Origin: Methanomethylovorans sp.
GTDB lineage: Archaea; Halobacteriota; Methanosarcinia; Methanosarcinales; Methanosarcinaceae
Direction: 5' to 3'
Assembly (NCBI GenBank): GCA_020854785.1
Contig: JAHFZE010000010.1
Coordinates: forward strand, 1-12,054
Length of the DNA: 12,054 nt
This document shows, piece by piece, positions 1-5,589 of the stretch. A program made the position numbers and the translations under genes. The notes beneath the pieces were generated by a model. The model saw only the letters and a list, made by a program, of their open reading frames with translations, did not search any database and had not been told where the DNA came from. Position 1 is the first letter of the stretch. Every line of letters starts with the position of its first letter.

Positions 1-333
1 ATAGAATAATAGGACAGTCTGTGAATATACTCTCATCTGTTCTATTTTTCCGTAAACTGTTCTTCTGAGATTTTCAGGTATTGCATGTAATGCAAGTTCA
101 AGCATGTGTATTACGACTATAGTATTATCTGGAGAAGTATCTGTTATGAACTGTGGTATTTTTTCGAGAGGTAAGACCTTGTATGCATATCCACAGTGCT
201 CTAATTTTCTGGCAATGCTCGTACTATTCTCATCCTCGACCAGTACCAGTGTAGCAATATTTCCGTGTTTTTCGATCATACAGACGAGCTCATCCTCGAA
301 CATCCTGCAGGCAATGATACTAAGTACGAACAT
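1..333 (-). CDS. DUF1638 domain protein, N-terminal part (runs off left edge)
   Basis: The reverse strand reads 111 open codons from the ATG at 333 to the window edge, so the C-terminal part is missing. The protein begins MFVLSIIACRMFEDEL and continues with a TLVLVEDENS strand. This short beta strand, then a Cys and a D-E-L motif, resembles the start of DUF1638 proteins, which are common in methylotrophic methanogens and have no settled biochemical role. The start is well supported: AGGTGATC, a strong methanogen ribosome binding site, lies at 336-343, just before the ATG, and a TATA box lies upstream. No transmembrane segment or signal peptide is visible in the part present. The family assignment rests on recalled family features, not a search. 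Confidence 0.72.
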   Translation of the reverse strand, partial: MFVLSIIACRMFEDELVCMIEKHGNIATLVLVEDENSTSIARKLEHCGYAYKVLPLEKIPQFITDTSPDNTIVVIHMLELALHAIPENLRRTVYGKIEQMRVYSQTVLLFY

Positions 334-335
334 GT

Positions 336-383
336 GATCACCTATTAAGTCCGGTAGATCATATAAGTTTCAGATTATATAAA
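336..383 (-). promoter_or_regulatory. Promoter and ribosome binding site of the DUF1638 gene
   Basis: Read on the minus strand, CTTTATATAA (375-383 region) is a good archaeal TATA box. A transcript starting about 26 bp downstream, near 353, would have a leader of about 20 nt containing AGGTGATC (336-343), which complements the 16S rRNA tail of methanogens. No operator-like symmetry was seen around it. Confidence 0.55.
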
Positions 384-489
384 GAGAATTGGATATTCAT
401 AGTATCCTGTCAAGATATATCATTCACATTCAACATTTCATTGTAGAAGGCGTGTCAAGTAGCTGGAACATGATCTTTTTAGATATTGC

Positions 490-1120
490 TCATTCTGGTT
501 CTCTGCATAAAATGTTTTCCTCGTTTTGTATATAAAGGCCTTGCACTATGTTTTCCCTGCAATGTTCTATTAGTTCTTTTATCCAAATGTCATTGGCCTC
601 TGGATGAAACTGCAGTCCTATTACATTTTTGTTGTAAATGAAACCTTGATTCTGACATGCCTCGCTTTCAAACAATCTTATGGCACTCAGGTATTTCGAA
701 CGTGTCACCATGCCACTGGAAAACAGGAAATGTGTCTGGCAAACCTTTAAGAAGATCATGCCACACCGGGATTTTCCTTACATGATGCCAGCCTATTTCT
801 TTGTGTGCATTTGGCCTTACATCTGCACCTAATAGTTGAGCAAGCATCTGGCCTCCAAAACAGATACCCAATATAGGTTTACCGAGTCTGAGGATTTCCT
901 TTACAAATGCCTTCTCTTTGTACAGCCACTGATGTTCATCTTTTTCGTATACGCTCATAGTACCACCCATGATCACCAGCATATCGAAATTATCTGGTGA
1001 GAGGAGATCAAGACATTTGGAAGGATTGGCAGTTCGAAGCATGTGGTCATGAAGAAGTGCCCACTCTTTCAGATTCCAAAAGTTCTCAAAATCAATGTGA
1101 TAAAGACAATAAATGATCAT
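490..1120 (-). pseudogene. Class I glutamine amidotransferase (GMP synthase-like), split by a frameshift
   Basis: Two overlapping minus-strand frames together give one class I glutamine amidotransferase of about 209 codons. The first frame (1120 to 668) begins MIIYCLYHIDFENF and carries VIMGGTMSVYE and the nucleophile elbow ILGICFGGQMLA with the catalytic Cys. It runs to QWHGDTFEIPE and then stops early. The second frame resumes with AIRLFESEACQNQGFIY and contains VIGLQFHPE, the catalytic His and Glu, ending at 490. Homologs read roughly E-I-P-E-G-A across this point, so loss of two bases (or gain of one) near 682-685 fits. The Cys and the His/Glu are now in different frames, so neither piece can be an active amidotransferase alone. 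A sequencing error or programmed frameshift cannot be excluded. The ribosome binding site is weak (GGGTCCT), and no clear TATA box was seen. Confidence 0.78.
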
Positions 1121-1159
1121 AGGACCCTTTTAAAATGGAGATCATGTGAATACGATGTC

Positions 1160-1198
1160 AAAAAAAGCTGATCAATGGAACTGCAAGGTTGCCATTGA
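1160..1198 (-). terminator. Hairpin plus T-tract terminator downstream of the 45-aa gene
   Basis: Read on the minus strand, TCAATGG pairs with CCATTGA (1198-1192 with 1178-1172). The stem extends by AAC/GTT past a single bulged base and closes with a loop of about six bases. Six bases beyond the stem is a run of seven T (1166-1160). It sits 26 nt after the stop codon of the small gene at 1225-1362 and about 40 nt before the amidotransferase start, so it should separate the two transcripts. Confidence 0.6.
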
Positions 1199-1224
1199 AA
1201 ATTCAAGATCTGTTTTCTATCGAG

Positions 1225-1362
1225 TCAATAATAAACAATGTTTTTAAAGGTCCTGCCTTTTGACATGGAATGAACATTTTCGTTCAACATGACTCCATGC
1301 AGTACTGGTTTCAACTTGATGACCGGATGGTCTTTTTTTGATGATGTGATGTCTTTTACCAT
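1225..1362 (-). CDS. Small 45-residue protein of unknown function
   Basis: The minus strand encodes 45 residues, starting MVKDITSSKKDHPVIKLKPV and ending KGRTFKNIVYY. The case for a real gene is the set of signals around it. AGAGGTG (1374-1368) is a strong ribosome binding site five bases before the ATG. An AT-rich TATA element (1397-1417) is correctly placed for a leader of about 14 nt. A hairpin with a T-tract follows the stop. The protein is basic, has no Cys, no membrane segment and no family I recognise. It would be made from a discrete transcript of roughly 215 nt, which could also act as a small RNA. Confidence 0.55.
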   Translation of the reverse strand: MVKDITSSKKDHPVIKLKPVLHGVMLNENVHSMSKGRTFKNIVYY

Positions 1363-1396
1363 TTTTACACCTCTTTTAAGGCATACGGAATCCTAC

Positions 1397-1417
1397 TATT
1401 TAAATATATTATTTAAA
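1397..1417 (-). promoter_or_regulatory. TATA promoter of the 45-aa gene
   Basis: The minus strand reads TTTAAATAATATATTTAAATA, a long archaeal TATA-like tract. Its proximal half (about 1398-1407) is about 26 bp from an expected start near 1376, just ahead of the AGAGGTG ribosome binding site. A copy of the TTGACTATAAA word lies about 40-50 bp upstream, at 1454-1464. Confidence 0.5.
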
Positions 1418-1453
1418 GCTTTTGATACAATAGAGTTAGATCATTAAATCAAA

Positions 1454-1464
1454 TTGACTATAAA
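1454..1464 (+). repeat. TTGACYATAAA word, copy 1
   Basis: TTGACTATAAA on the plus strand. The same 11-bp word, allowing C or T at position 6, occurs three more times in this window, always between genes (2248-2258, 2422-2432 and, inverted, 2441-2451). This copy lies upstream of the promoter of the 45-aa gene and could be a regulator site. Because it contains CTATAAA, some copies could instead be TATA boxes. Confidence 0.45.
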
Positions 1465-1494
1465 TTCTGTAAACTGTATACCATAAGTGGGTGC

Positions 1495-1518
1495 GATGTC
1501 AACATACCTGTTAACATC
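1495..1518. other. Dyad overlapping the stop of the Xre gene
   Basis: GATGT-C-AACA-TACC-TGTT-A-ACATC forms nine base pairs with one C/A mismatch around a four-base loop. It overlaps the stop codon of the regulator gene. No T-tract follows on the minus strand, so it is not a standard terminator. It may be an RNA hairpin at the 3' end of the operon transcript. Confidence 0.35.
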
Positions 1519-1711
1519 ATTCTTCGTAAAGAAAAATATCTTCAATTGAACATTCGAAGAATCGTGCCATTTTGAACGCCAATGTTATACTTGGATCATA
1601 TTTACCACGTTCTATAGCATTGATGGTTTGCCTTGTCACCTCCATTTCATTTGCCAGCTGTTCCTGAGTAATATCTTTCTTTGCTCTCCAGACCTTTAGA
1701 TTATTTTTCAT
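1517..1711 (-). CDS. Small Xre-family HTH transcriptional regulator
   Basis: The protein is a complete 64-residue single-domain helix-turn-helix regulator of the Xre/Cro type, starting MKNNLKVWRAKKDITQEQLA. The core, DITQEQLANEMEVTRQTINAIERGKYDPS (residues 13-41), has the canonical Q-x-x-L-A turn and the T-R-Q-T-I-N recognition helix. The C-terminal S-I-E-D-I-F is typical of the short members of this family. It is encoded 18 nt downstream of the membrane protein gene, so the two should be co-transcribed from the promoter at 2133-2164. Small Xre regulators paired with a DUF2178-like membrane protein are a recurring arrangement in archaea and bacteria. Autoregulation through the palindrome at that promoter is the simplest model. 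The ribosome binding site is only partial (GGATG). Confidence 0.9.
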   Translation of the reverse strand: MKNNLKVWRAKKDITQEQLANEMEVTRQTINAIERGKYDPSITLAFKMARFFECSIEDIFLYEE

Positions 1712-1729
1712 TCAACATCCGTCCTATAA

Positions 1730-2134
1730 TTAAAACCGTCTTTTGTACCAGTGATAAAATCCCACATATGTCAACACTGTTATAGCAAACAATAAAGACA
1801 CAATGGGATATGCCTGAATATCGAACGCCGTAATTCCAAGAAACGCCATCAATATGCCTTGGAGGATTATAAGTATCGTCAAAGTTTTGTGACTGGCTTT
1901 CTCAGCAATATAAAATATTCTTTCATCTTCCACTATGGTTCCTTTATTTTTAAGTCGGATGCTACGGATACCGAGTCCGATTAATACGATCCCTGCACCT
2001 ACGAATGCACCACCAGTTCCACTTGGATTTATGATCCACCCTGGTTCAAAAATATGAATTCCTATTCCGATCAGACTTATAAAAAACCCTGTGATCAACA
2101 CACCTGTATCTTTGGTTTGCACTTTAATCACCAT
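1730..2134 (-). CDS. Four-helix membrane protein, DUF2178-like
   Basis: The product is a 134-residue integral membrane protein. Hydrophobic segments lie at about residues 11-29, 42-58, 84-103 and 108-127, with a charged cytoplasmic loop between the second and third. That loop contains VEDERIFYIAEKASHKTL, which resembles the D-E-R...I...K-A-S pattern of DUF2178 membrane proteins. No enzymatic motif is visible. It is the first gene of a two-gene operon with the Xre regulator. The ATG at 2134 lies about 26 bp from the centre of the TATA box, so the mRNA is probably leaderless and lacks a ribosome binding site. By analogy with similar regulator and membrane-protein pairs, it may influence the regulator's activity or respond to the same stress. 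That role is inference. Confidence 0.8.
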   Translation of the reverse strand: MVIKVQTKDTGVLITGFFISLIGIGIHIFEPGWIINPSGTGGAFVGAGIVLIGLGIRSIRLKNKGTIVEDERIFYIAEKASHKTLTILIILQGILMAFLGITAFDIQAYPIVSLLFAITVLTYVGFYHWYKRRF

Positions 2135-2164
2135 GTAAAGTATACTTTACATAATGTATATATA
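2133..2164 (-). promoter_or_regulatory. Leaderless promoter with a perfect 20-bp palindromic operator
   Basis: ATGTAAAGTATACTTTACAT (2133-2152) is a perfect palindrome that includes the first two bases of the membrane protein's start codon. Directly upstream on the minus strand is TATATATA (2157-2164), whose centre is about 26 bp from the ATG. The palindrome therefore fills the space between TATA box and transcription start. A dimeric repressor bound here would block RNA polymerase recruitment. The co-encoded Xre regulator is the obvious candidate. Confidence 0.7.
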
Positions 2165-2172
2165 GCTTTCCA

Positions 2173-2191
2173 TAAAGAATGTGATTCTTTA
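2173..2191. promoter_or_regulatory. Second inverted repeat upstream of the same promoter
   Basis: TAAAGAAT-GTG-ATTCTTTA has perfect 8-bp arms around a 3-bp spacer. Its half-site TAAAGAAT resembles the TAAAGTA half of the palindrome at 2133-2152. The two centres are about 40 bp apart, close to four helical turns, with the TATA box between them. Two further CTTTACA words (2187-2193, 2207-2213) overlap or follow it. It is a plausible auxiliary operator. Confidence 0.45.
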
Positions 2192-2247
2192 CAATCAATT
2201 AGGCATCTTTACATCATAATCACCCTGTTATGGATCAAAAACCAAGA

Positions 2248-2258
2248 TTGACCATAAA
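2248..2258 (+). repeat. TTGACYATAAA word, copy 2
   Basis: TTGACCATAAA. It is a perfect inverted match to the copy at 2441-2451 (TTTATGGTCAA), 182 bp away. Both lie in the noncoding stretch between the membrane protein operon and the Trp-Cys repeat gene. The rest of 2192-2400 is AT-rich and holds no convincing gene. Confidence 0.45.
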
Positions 2259-2337
2259 GTAATGCCTTTGCCCGCACAGTCAATGAAAAGTAATTTTTAT
2301 TGTTGTTTGGAGATGAGGTCGTAACTTCAGATTTTAC

Positions 2338-2358
2338 AATTAAAATTAAAATTAAAAT
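2338..2358 (+). repeat. Short TTAAAA tandem repeat
   Basis: Three uninterrupted TTAAAA units with flanking AAT form a 6-bp-period AT tract in noncoding DNA. It may simply be low complexity, or an AT-rich regulatory or bending element upstream of the site cluster at 2402-2451. Confidence 0.5.
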
Positions 2359-2401
2359 GGATCTCCACTTAGTAATAGGAAATTGTTTGAACATATGCGG
2401 T

Positions 2402-2451
2402 TTGACTACAGACTTGGTATTTTGACTATAAAGTAAGGGGTTTATGGTCAA
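2402..2451. repeat. Cluster of TTGACYATAAA words
   Basis: TTGACTATAAA lies at 2422-2432. An inverted copy, TTTATGGTCAA, lies at 2441-2451. A degenerate copy, TTGACTACAGA, lies exactly 20 bp upstream at 2402-2412. Spacing of about 20 bp puts the sites on the same face of the helix. The cluster is 50-100 bp upstream of the TATA box of the Trp-Cys repeat gene, where an archaeal activator would bind. Confidence 0.45.
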
Positions 2452-2500
2452 GATCGATATGATGCTGAGTGTAAAAAAGTATATTGACGATACATCACCC

Positions 2501-2508
2501 TTAAATAA
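2501..2508 (+). promoter_or_regulatory. TATA box of the Trp-Cys repeat gene
   Basis: TTAAATAA follows a CACCC stretch. A start about 26 bp downstream, near 2531, gives a leader of about 23 nt that contains GGGTGA (2545-2550), the ribosome binding site four bases before the ATG at 2554. Confidence 0.5.
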
Positions 2509-2553
2509 GCAATGTTACATTTTATCTTTAAGCATTAGCTAATGGGTGAGACA

Positions 2554-2757
2554 ATGGCCAGCTCTAAAAAGATAAATAATACGGCTGAAAAGAAAAAAGA
2601 CATTATAGTCCCTACGATGGAAGAAGAGATAGATGGCTGGTGCGATCTTCCACCCCAGCCTTCAAATTCCAAAAGCATCGCTGATATAGAGATAGAAGAC
2701 TGGTGTGCAGGCTCAAAGGTATCTTCAGCCCAGCCTGAAAAGAAGAAAAAGAACTGA
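2554..2757 (+). CDS. 67-residue acidic/basic small protein with two Trp-Cys repeats
   Basis: I do not recognise this family. The chosen start is the ATG at 2554. The earlier in-frame ATG at 2542 overlaps the ribosome binding site GGGTGA, which is well spaced for the later one. The protein has a Lys-rich N-terminus (MASSKKINNTAEKKK) and C-terminus (PEKKKKN). Between them, an acidic motif occurs twice, 21 residues apart: EEEIDGWCDL (W29, C30) and DIEIEDWCAG (W50, C51). The two DNA segments encoding the repeat match at 15 of 17 bases (2626-2642 and 2689-2705), so this is a recent internal duplication. There is no membrane segment or signal peptide, so it is probably cytoplasmic. The paired Trp-Cys units could bind metal or a partner, or could be substrate repeats for a modifying enzyme, but none is encoded nearby. 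Its stop is 12 bp from that of the converging histidine kinase gene. Confidence 0.68.
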   Translation: MASSKKINNTAEKKKDIIVPTMEEEIDGWCDLPPQPSNSKSIADIEIEDWCAGSKVSSAQPEKKKKN

Positions 2758-2769
2758 TCTTTTAGGGGA

Positions 2770-4707
2770 TCATTCTCCTTTCTTTATGGAGAACCAGAAC
2801 ACACTTCCTTTGCCAGCCGGGTTACTGGTCACTCCGATGTTTCCTCCATGCAGGTCAATTATTCTTTTTGCAATGGCCAGTCCTAACCCGCTTCCTTTGA
2901 CCCCTCCTTTGTGGGCCCTGCTGAAACGATCAAATATCTGTTCCCTGTCATCGGCTTCCACGCCTTCACCGGAGTCTGTTATAAGGACCTTCCAGTTTGT
3001 GTGTTCATCTTCAATAGTGATGATTATCTCACTATCAGGAGGACTATATTTGATGGCATTGGAAAGTATGTTGGAGAACACTTCTGCAATGATAGGGTTT
3101 ATCAAAGCATTATACTCTTTTTCCTTAGGTACTTTCAATGAAATGCCTTTAGCCTTCAACTGAGGCTGATAGCTATCCACAACTGGCAACATCAGAGGAA
3201 GCAGATCAACTGTCTTAAAATCGAGCTCTTCAATACTCTCGAACTTTGCAAGCTTTGCAGCATTATCTATCATTTCAATAAGCTTGCGGTTATTCTGATA
3301 TATCTTCTCAAGAACTTGCTTCTTTTCATCGTTTTCTGCGCTATCCAAAAGAAACTCAGTGTATCCTTTCATTACAGATGCAGGGCCAAGAAGATCATGC
3401 CGGAGTATGTCGGTGAAAAGATCCTTCATTCTGGTTAACTGTATTAGTTCCTCATTGGATTTACGCAGCATTTCAGCCCTTTTACTCTCGGACAGGTCCC
3501 TTGCAATGTTTATTATTGCTTTTTGCCCTTCATAATCGATCAGTCGGCTGCTCAGTTCAACTGGGATAAGAGTGCCATCTCGGCTGACATGTACTGTTTC
3601 GGAAAATGCCTCTTTATTTTTAAAAACTGCATTGATCCTTTTTTCTGTTTTAATGGGAGAATGATGGAACATGATCTCCCATCTTTGCATTTTAAGTAGT
3701 TCTTCCTTGGAATAACCCAGTGTTTCACATAATACATTATTAACCTCAAGGAAGTTTCCTTTCAGATCATTTATATAAATAGCGTCATTGACATTATTAA
3801 ATATTGATCTAAATTTTTTTTCGGATAACTCAAGTTTTCGCTCATGCTCCTTGCGTTCACTTATATCGAACTTCTGGAATAGGACGATCAATAGGAGAAT
3901 AAGTAAGATGAGATAGAGACTTCCGTGTCCGAACGTTTCCCACAGTTCCAGGTGTGTGCTTAACAGCGTATCAGACGGTAATGCATACAATAACATTTCC
4001 CTGTTGTAAAGCTTCATTTTTGAAGTTGATAGGAACCTATCTGACTGTTCAAATTCCAATTCATAATCTTGTGACGTGTAGACCACTTTCTGGTCATCCA
4101 TTACTTGTAACAATATCTCATTGTTCTGTCTGAAAACACTGTTCTGTGCAAAGATGTCTTCGCATGTAAAGGTGAGCTGGAAAAACGAGTGTCCTTCATA
4201 AGGCACCATTAGAGAATATTGATATTTGCCGGGCGTGACCTCATAAGGCCTTGAAAGGTATGGCTTATTGGTGTGCTCGGCTACAAGCATTGCTATTTCC
4301 AATATTGAACTGTTATCACCATATACAGTTGGCAGAGCATTACTGCTGGCTGGTAATGTGAAGGTAAGGTTTTGTTCGGTATCGATATAATGAATGGAAG
4401 ATAGAAATGTATATTTTTTGAGCAATGGTTTAGCCTTAAATGAGAACTCATCCTGATCCTGTGGAGGAGAGCTTTGTTTAACGTCATATATTGTTAAAAG
4501 ATCGCGGGTCACTTCATCAAGCTGTGCACCAAGGCTTATACCAATATGCATAGCTTCGATTTTGGTTTGAGACTCCATGTTTGCAAGTGTGTTTTTTCTG
4601 TCTTGCTCAATAGAGTAAGATGCCAAAGCTATGAATATCACACAGATCAATACGATCAGAAGAGTCCATCGGTTCCTAGTAGCAAACTCGTAGAGATGTG
4701 AGCCCAT
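2770..4707 (-). CDS. Membrane-bound PAS sensor histidine kinase
   Basis: The product has 645 residues from the ATG at 4707; a TTG one codon earlier is less likely. A first membrane helix lies at about residues 14-33, followed by an extracytoplasmic sensor region of about 220 residues with a Cache/CHASE-like layout (for example YIDTEQNLTFTLP and PYEVTPGKYQYSLMVPYEG). A second helix lies at about 263-279. A PAS domain follows (about 293-409), then a dimerisation domain with phosphoacceptor His437 in ILRHDLLGPAS. The ATPase domain has an N-box (NILSNAIKYSPP), G1 (DSGEGV), F-box (FDRF) and G2 (GSGLGLAIA). All catalytic motifs look intact. The H-box H-D-L-L-G-P differs from the bacterial H-E-L-R-T-P but is usual for methanogen kinases. 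No response regulator is adjacent, so its target is unknown. The ATG is about 28 bp from TATAAAA, which suggests a leaderless mRNA. Confidence 0.92.
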   Translation of the reverse strand: MGSHLYEFATRNRWTLLIVLICVIFIALASYSIEQDRKNTLANMESQTKIEAMHIGISLGAQLDEVTRDLLTIYDVKQSSPPQDQDEFSFKAKPLLKKYTFLSSIHYIDTEQNLTFTLPASSNALPTVYGDNSSILEIAMLVAEHTNKPYLSRPYEVTPGKYQYSLMVPYEGHSFFQLTFTCEDIFAQNSVFRQNNEILLQVMDDQKVVYTSQDYELEFEQSDRFLSTSKMKLYNREMLLYALPSDTLLSTHLELWETFGHGSLYLILLILLLIVLFQKFDISERKEHERKLELSEKKFRSIFNNVNDAIYINDLKGNFLEVNNVLCETLGYSKEELLKMQRWEIMFHHSPIKTEKRINAVFKNKEAFSETVHVSRDGTLIPVELSSRLIDYEGQKAIINIARDLSESKRAEMLRKSNEELIQLTRMKDLFTDILRHDLLGPASVMKGYTEFLLDSAENDEKKQVLEKIYQNNRKLIEMIDNAAKLAKFESIEELDFKTVDLLPLMLPVVDSYQPQLKAKGISLKVPKEKEYNALINPIIAEVFSNILSNAIKYSPPDSEIIITIEDEHTNWKVLITDSGEGVEADDREQIFDRFSRAHKGGVKGSGLGLAIAKRIIDLHGGNIGVTSNPAGKGSVFWFSIKKGE

Positions 4708-4731
4708 CAAATATTATAATTAAGTAAGCAC

Positions 4732-4738
4732 TATAAAA
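4732..4738 (-). promoter_or_regulatory. TATA box of the histidine kinase gene
   Basis: TTTTATA on the minus strand is centred about 28 bp upstream of the ATG at 4707. No ribosome binding site lies between, consistent with a leaderless transcript that starts at or next to the ATG. Confidence 0.5.
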
Positions 4739-4750
4739 TCTTATTCAACC

Positions 4751-4778
4751 AAAAAATAATATGATAAAAATAAAAAGA
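4751..4778 (-). terminator. T-rich terminator of pdaD
   Basis: After the pdaD stop the minus strand reads CTTTTTATTTTTATCATATTATTTTTT, with three runs of five or more T and no stable hairpin. Such T-rich stretches are the usual archaeal termination signal. It lies between pdaD and the kinase promoter, so the two genes are probably transcribed separately. Confidence 0.45.
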
Positions 4779-4797
4779 GATGGGAAAGTAATTATAA

Positions 4798-5346
4798 TTA
4801 TGGAATGATGAATACCATTGCGGCCACTACTGTGGTCCATTTACCATCTTTATCACCCTTTGCACACTGGCAGATGTGCAGTGAATCAAAAATATGGCCG
4901 CTTGCTTTGTAAACCTGTTCACGTTCATGCCATGCAGATTCTACATTGAATTCGATACCCAGTGTTGTTGCAAGCATTGTTGCAGCAAGGTCCTCTGCAT
5001 ATTCTCCTGCAGTGATCTCATCTTCTCCAAAGGAATGATGTTCTGAGATGTATCCATATTGTTCCCGTGCTGCCACCGGGATGGCAGTACCGATCGCAGC
5101 CGCCATCAGACGGTGAGGCTCATTGGTCTGGTTCCTTGCAAGGACACAATGTACTATGGCTCCTGGTTTTAGTTCAGGAAGACCTTCCTCTTTTTTTACT
5201 ATCTTACAATTTGGGGGCAATATGCTTGAAACAGATACAAGGTTATATTTCTCTATACCTGCATCCCTTAAGGCTAATTCAAAAGATGCGAGCTTGTCTT
5301 TATGAACACCAGCGCCTTTGACCATGAAAGATCTTATTGGTATCAT
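4798..5346 (-). CDS. pdaD: Pyruvoyl-dependent arginine decarboxylase
   Basis: The protein has 182 residues and begins MIPIRSFMVKGAGVHKDKLA. It matches the archaeal pyruvoyl-dependent arginine decarboxylase family, which converts arginine to agmatine and CO2 in the cytoplasm. Agmatine feeds polyamine synthesis and the agmatidine modification of the archaeal isoleucine tRNA. The proenzyme cleaves itself at a Ser-Ser pair, seen here as S40-S41 in NLVSVSSILPPNC. S41 becomes the pyruvoyl group of the larger chain. Other family segments are PGAIVHCVLARNQTNEPHR, the GTAIP turn and GYISEHHSFGE. The ATG at 5346 is preferred over an in-frame GTG five codons upstream. It fits the known N-terminus and lies about 26 bp from the TATA box, which suggests a leaderless mRNA. 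The gene stands alone, divergent from the PAS/GAF operon. Confidence 0.93.
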   Translation of the reverse strand: MIPIRSFMVKGAGVHKDKLASFELALRDAGIEKYNLVSVSSILPPNCKIVKKEEGLPELKPGAIVHCVLARNQTNEPHRLMAAAIGTAIPVAAREQYGYISEHHSFGEDEITAGEYAEDLAATMLATTLGIEFNVESAWHEREQVYKASGHIFDSLHICQCAKGDKDGKWTTVVAAMVFIIP

Positions 5347-5366
5347 ACTCACTTCAAACACAGCCT

Positions 5367-5376
5367 CATATATTAA
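5367..5376 (-). promoter_or_regulatory. TATA box of pdaD
   Basis: TTAATATATG on the minus strand is centred about 26 bp before the pdaD ATG at 5346. This spacing supports both that start codon and a leaderless transcript. Confidence 0.5.
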
Positions 5377-5534
5377 GTTTTTCTATATCCTATGCCTGAA
5401 TACGATTCTTGCAATGCTCCATTTGGAACCCTCCATCAAAATGCGTATCCTCAATTCTATTTCAGAGGTGTTATATTCATACCTGCGGATCATTCTGGAA
5501 TTTTGTACATTGATATCGGATCAAACGGAGAAGC

Positions 5535-5570
5535 GTATTAGCTCTAATACACATATAACTATAAAATACA
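5535..5570 (+). promoter_or_regulatory. Probable promoter of the PAS/GAF-mtaC-like operon with an operator dyad
   Basis: GTATTAG-CT-CTAATAC (5535-5550) is an inverted repeat with perfect 7-bp arms. About 10 bp downstream is the strong TATA box ACTATAAAATACA (5558-5570). Transcription would start near 5590, leaving a leader of about 264 nt before the ATG at 5854. Alternative TATA-like elements lie closer to the gene (ATATATAA at 5671-5678, ATTATAAG at 5791-5798), so the start site is not certain. Confidence 0.45.
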
Positions 5571-5589
5571 ATATATAACAAGTACATTG

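Noticed and set aside
104..337. Plus-strand ORF of 77 codons at the left edge
   Set aside because: It is the antisense shadow of the DUF1638 gene, which has a proper ribosome binding site, TATA box and family-like sequence on the minus strand.
2209..2451. Minus-strand ORF of 80 codons in the gap before the Trp-Cys gene
   Set aside because: It has no ribosome binding site, its composition reflects AT-rich noncoding DNA, and it runs through the TTGACYATAAA repeats and TTAAAA tract.
2705..3163. Plus-strand ORF of 152 codons
   Set aside because: It overlaps the end of the Trp-Cys gene and lies antisense to the ATPase domain of the histidine kinase, which is clearly the real gene.
5318..5578. 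Plus-strand ORF of 86 codons between pdaD and the PAS/GAF gene
   Set aside because: It starts inside pdaD antisense, has no ribosome binding site, and spans the candidate promoter dyad and TATA box.
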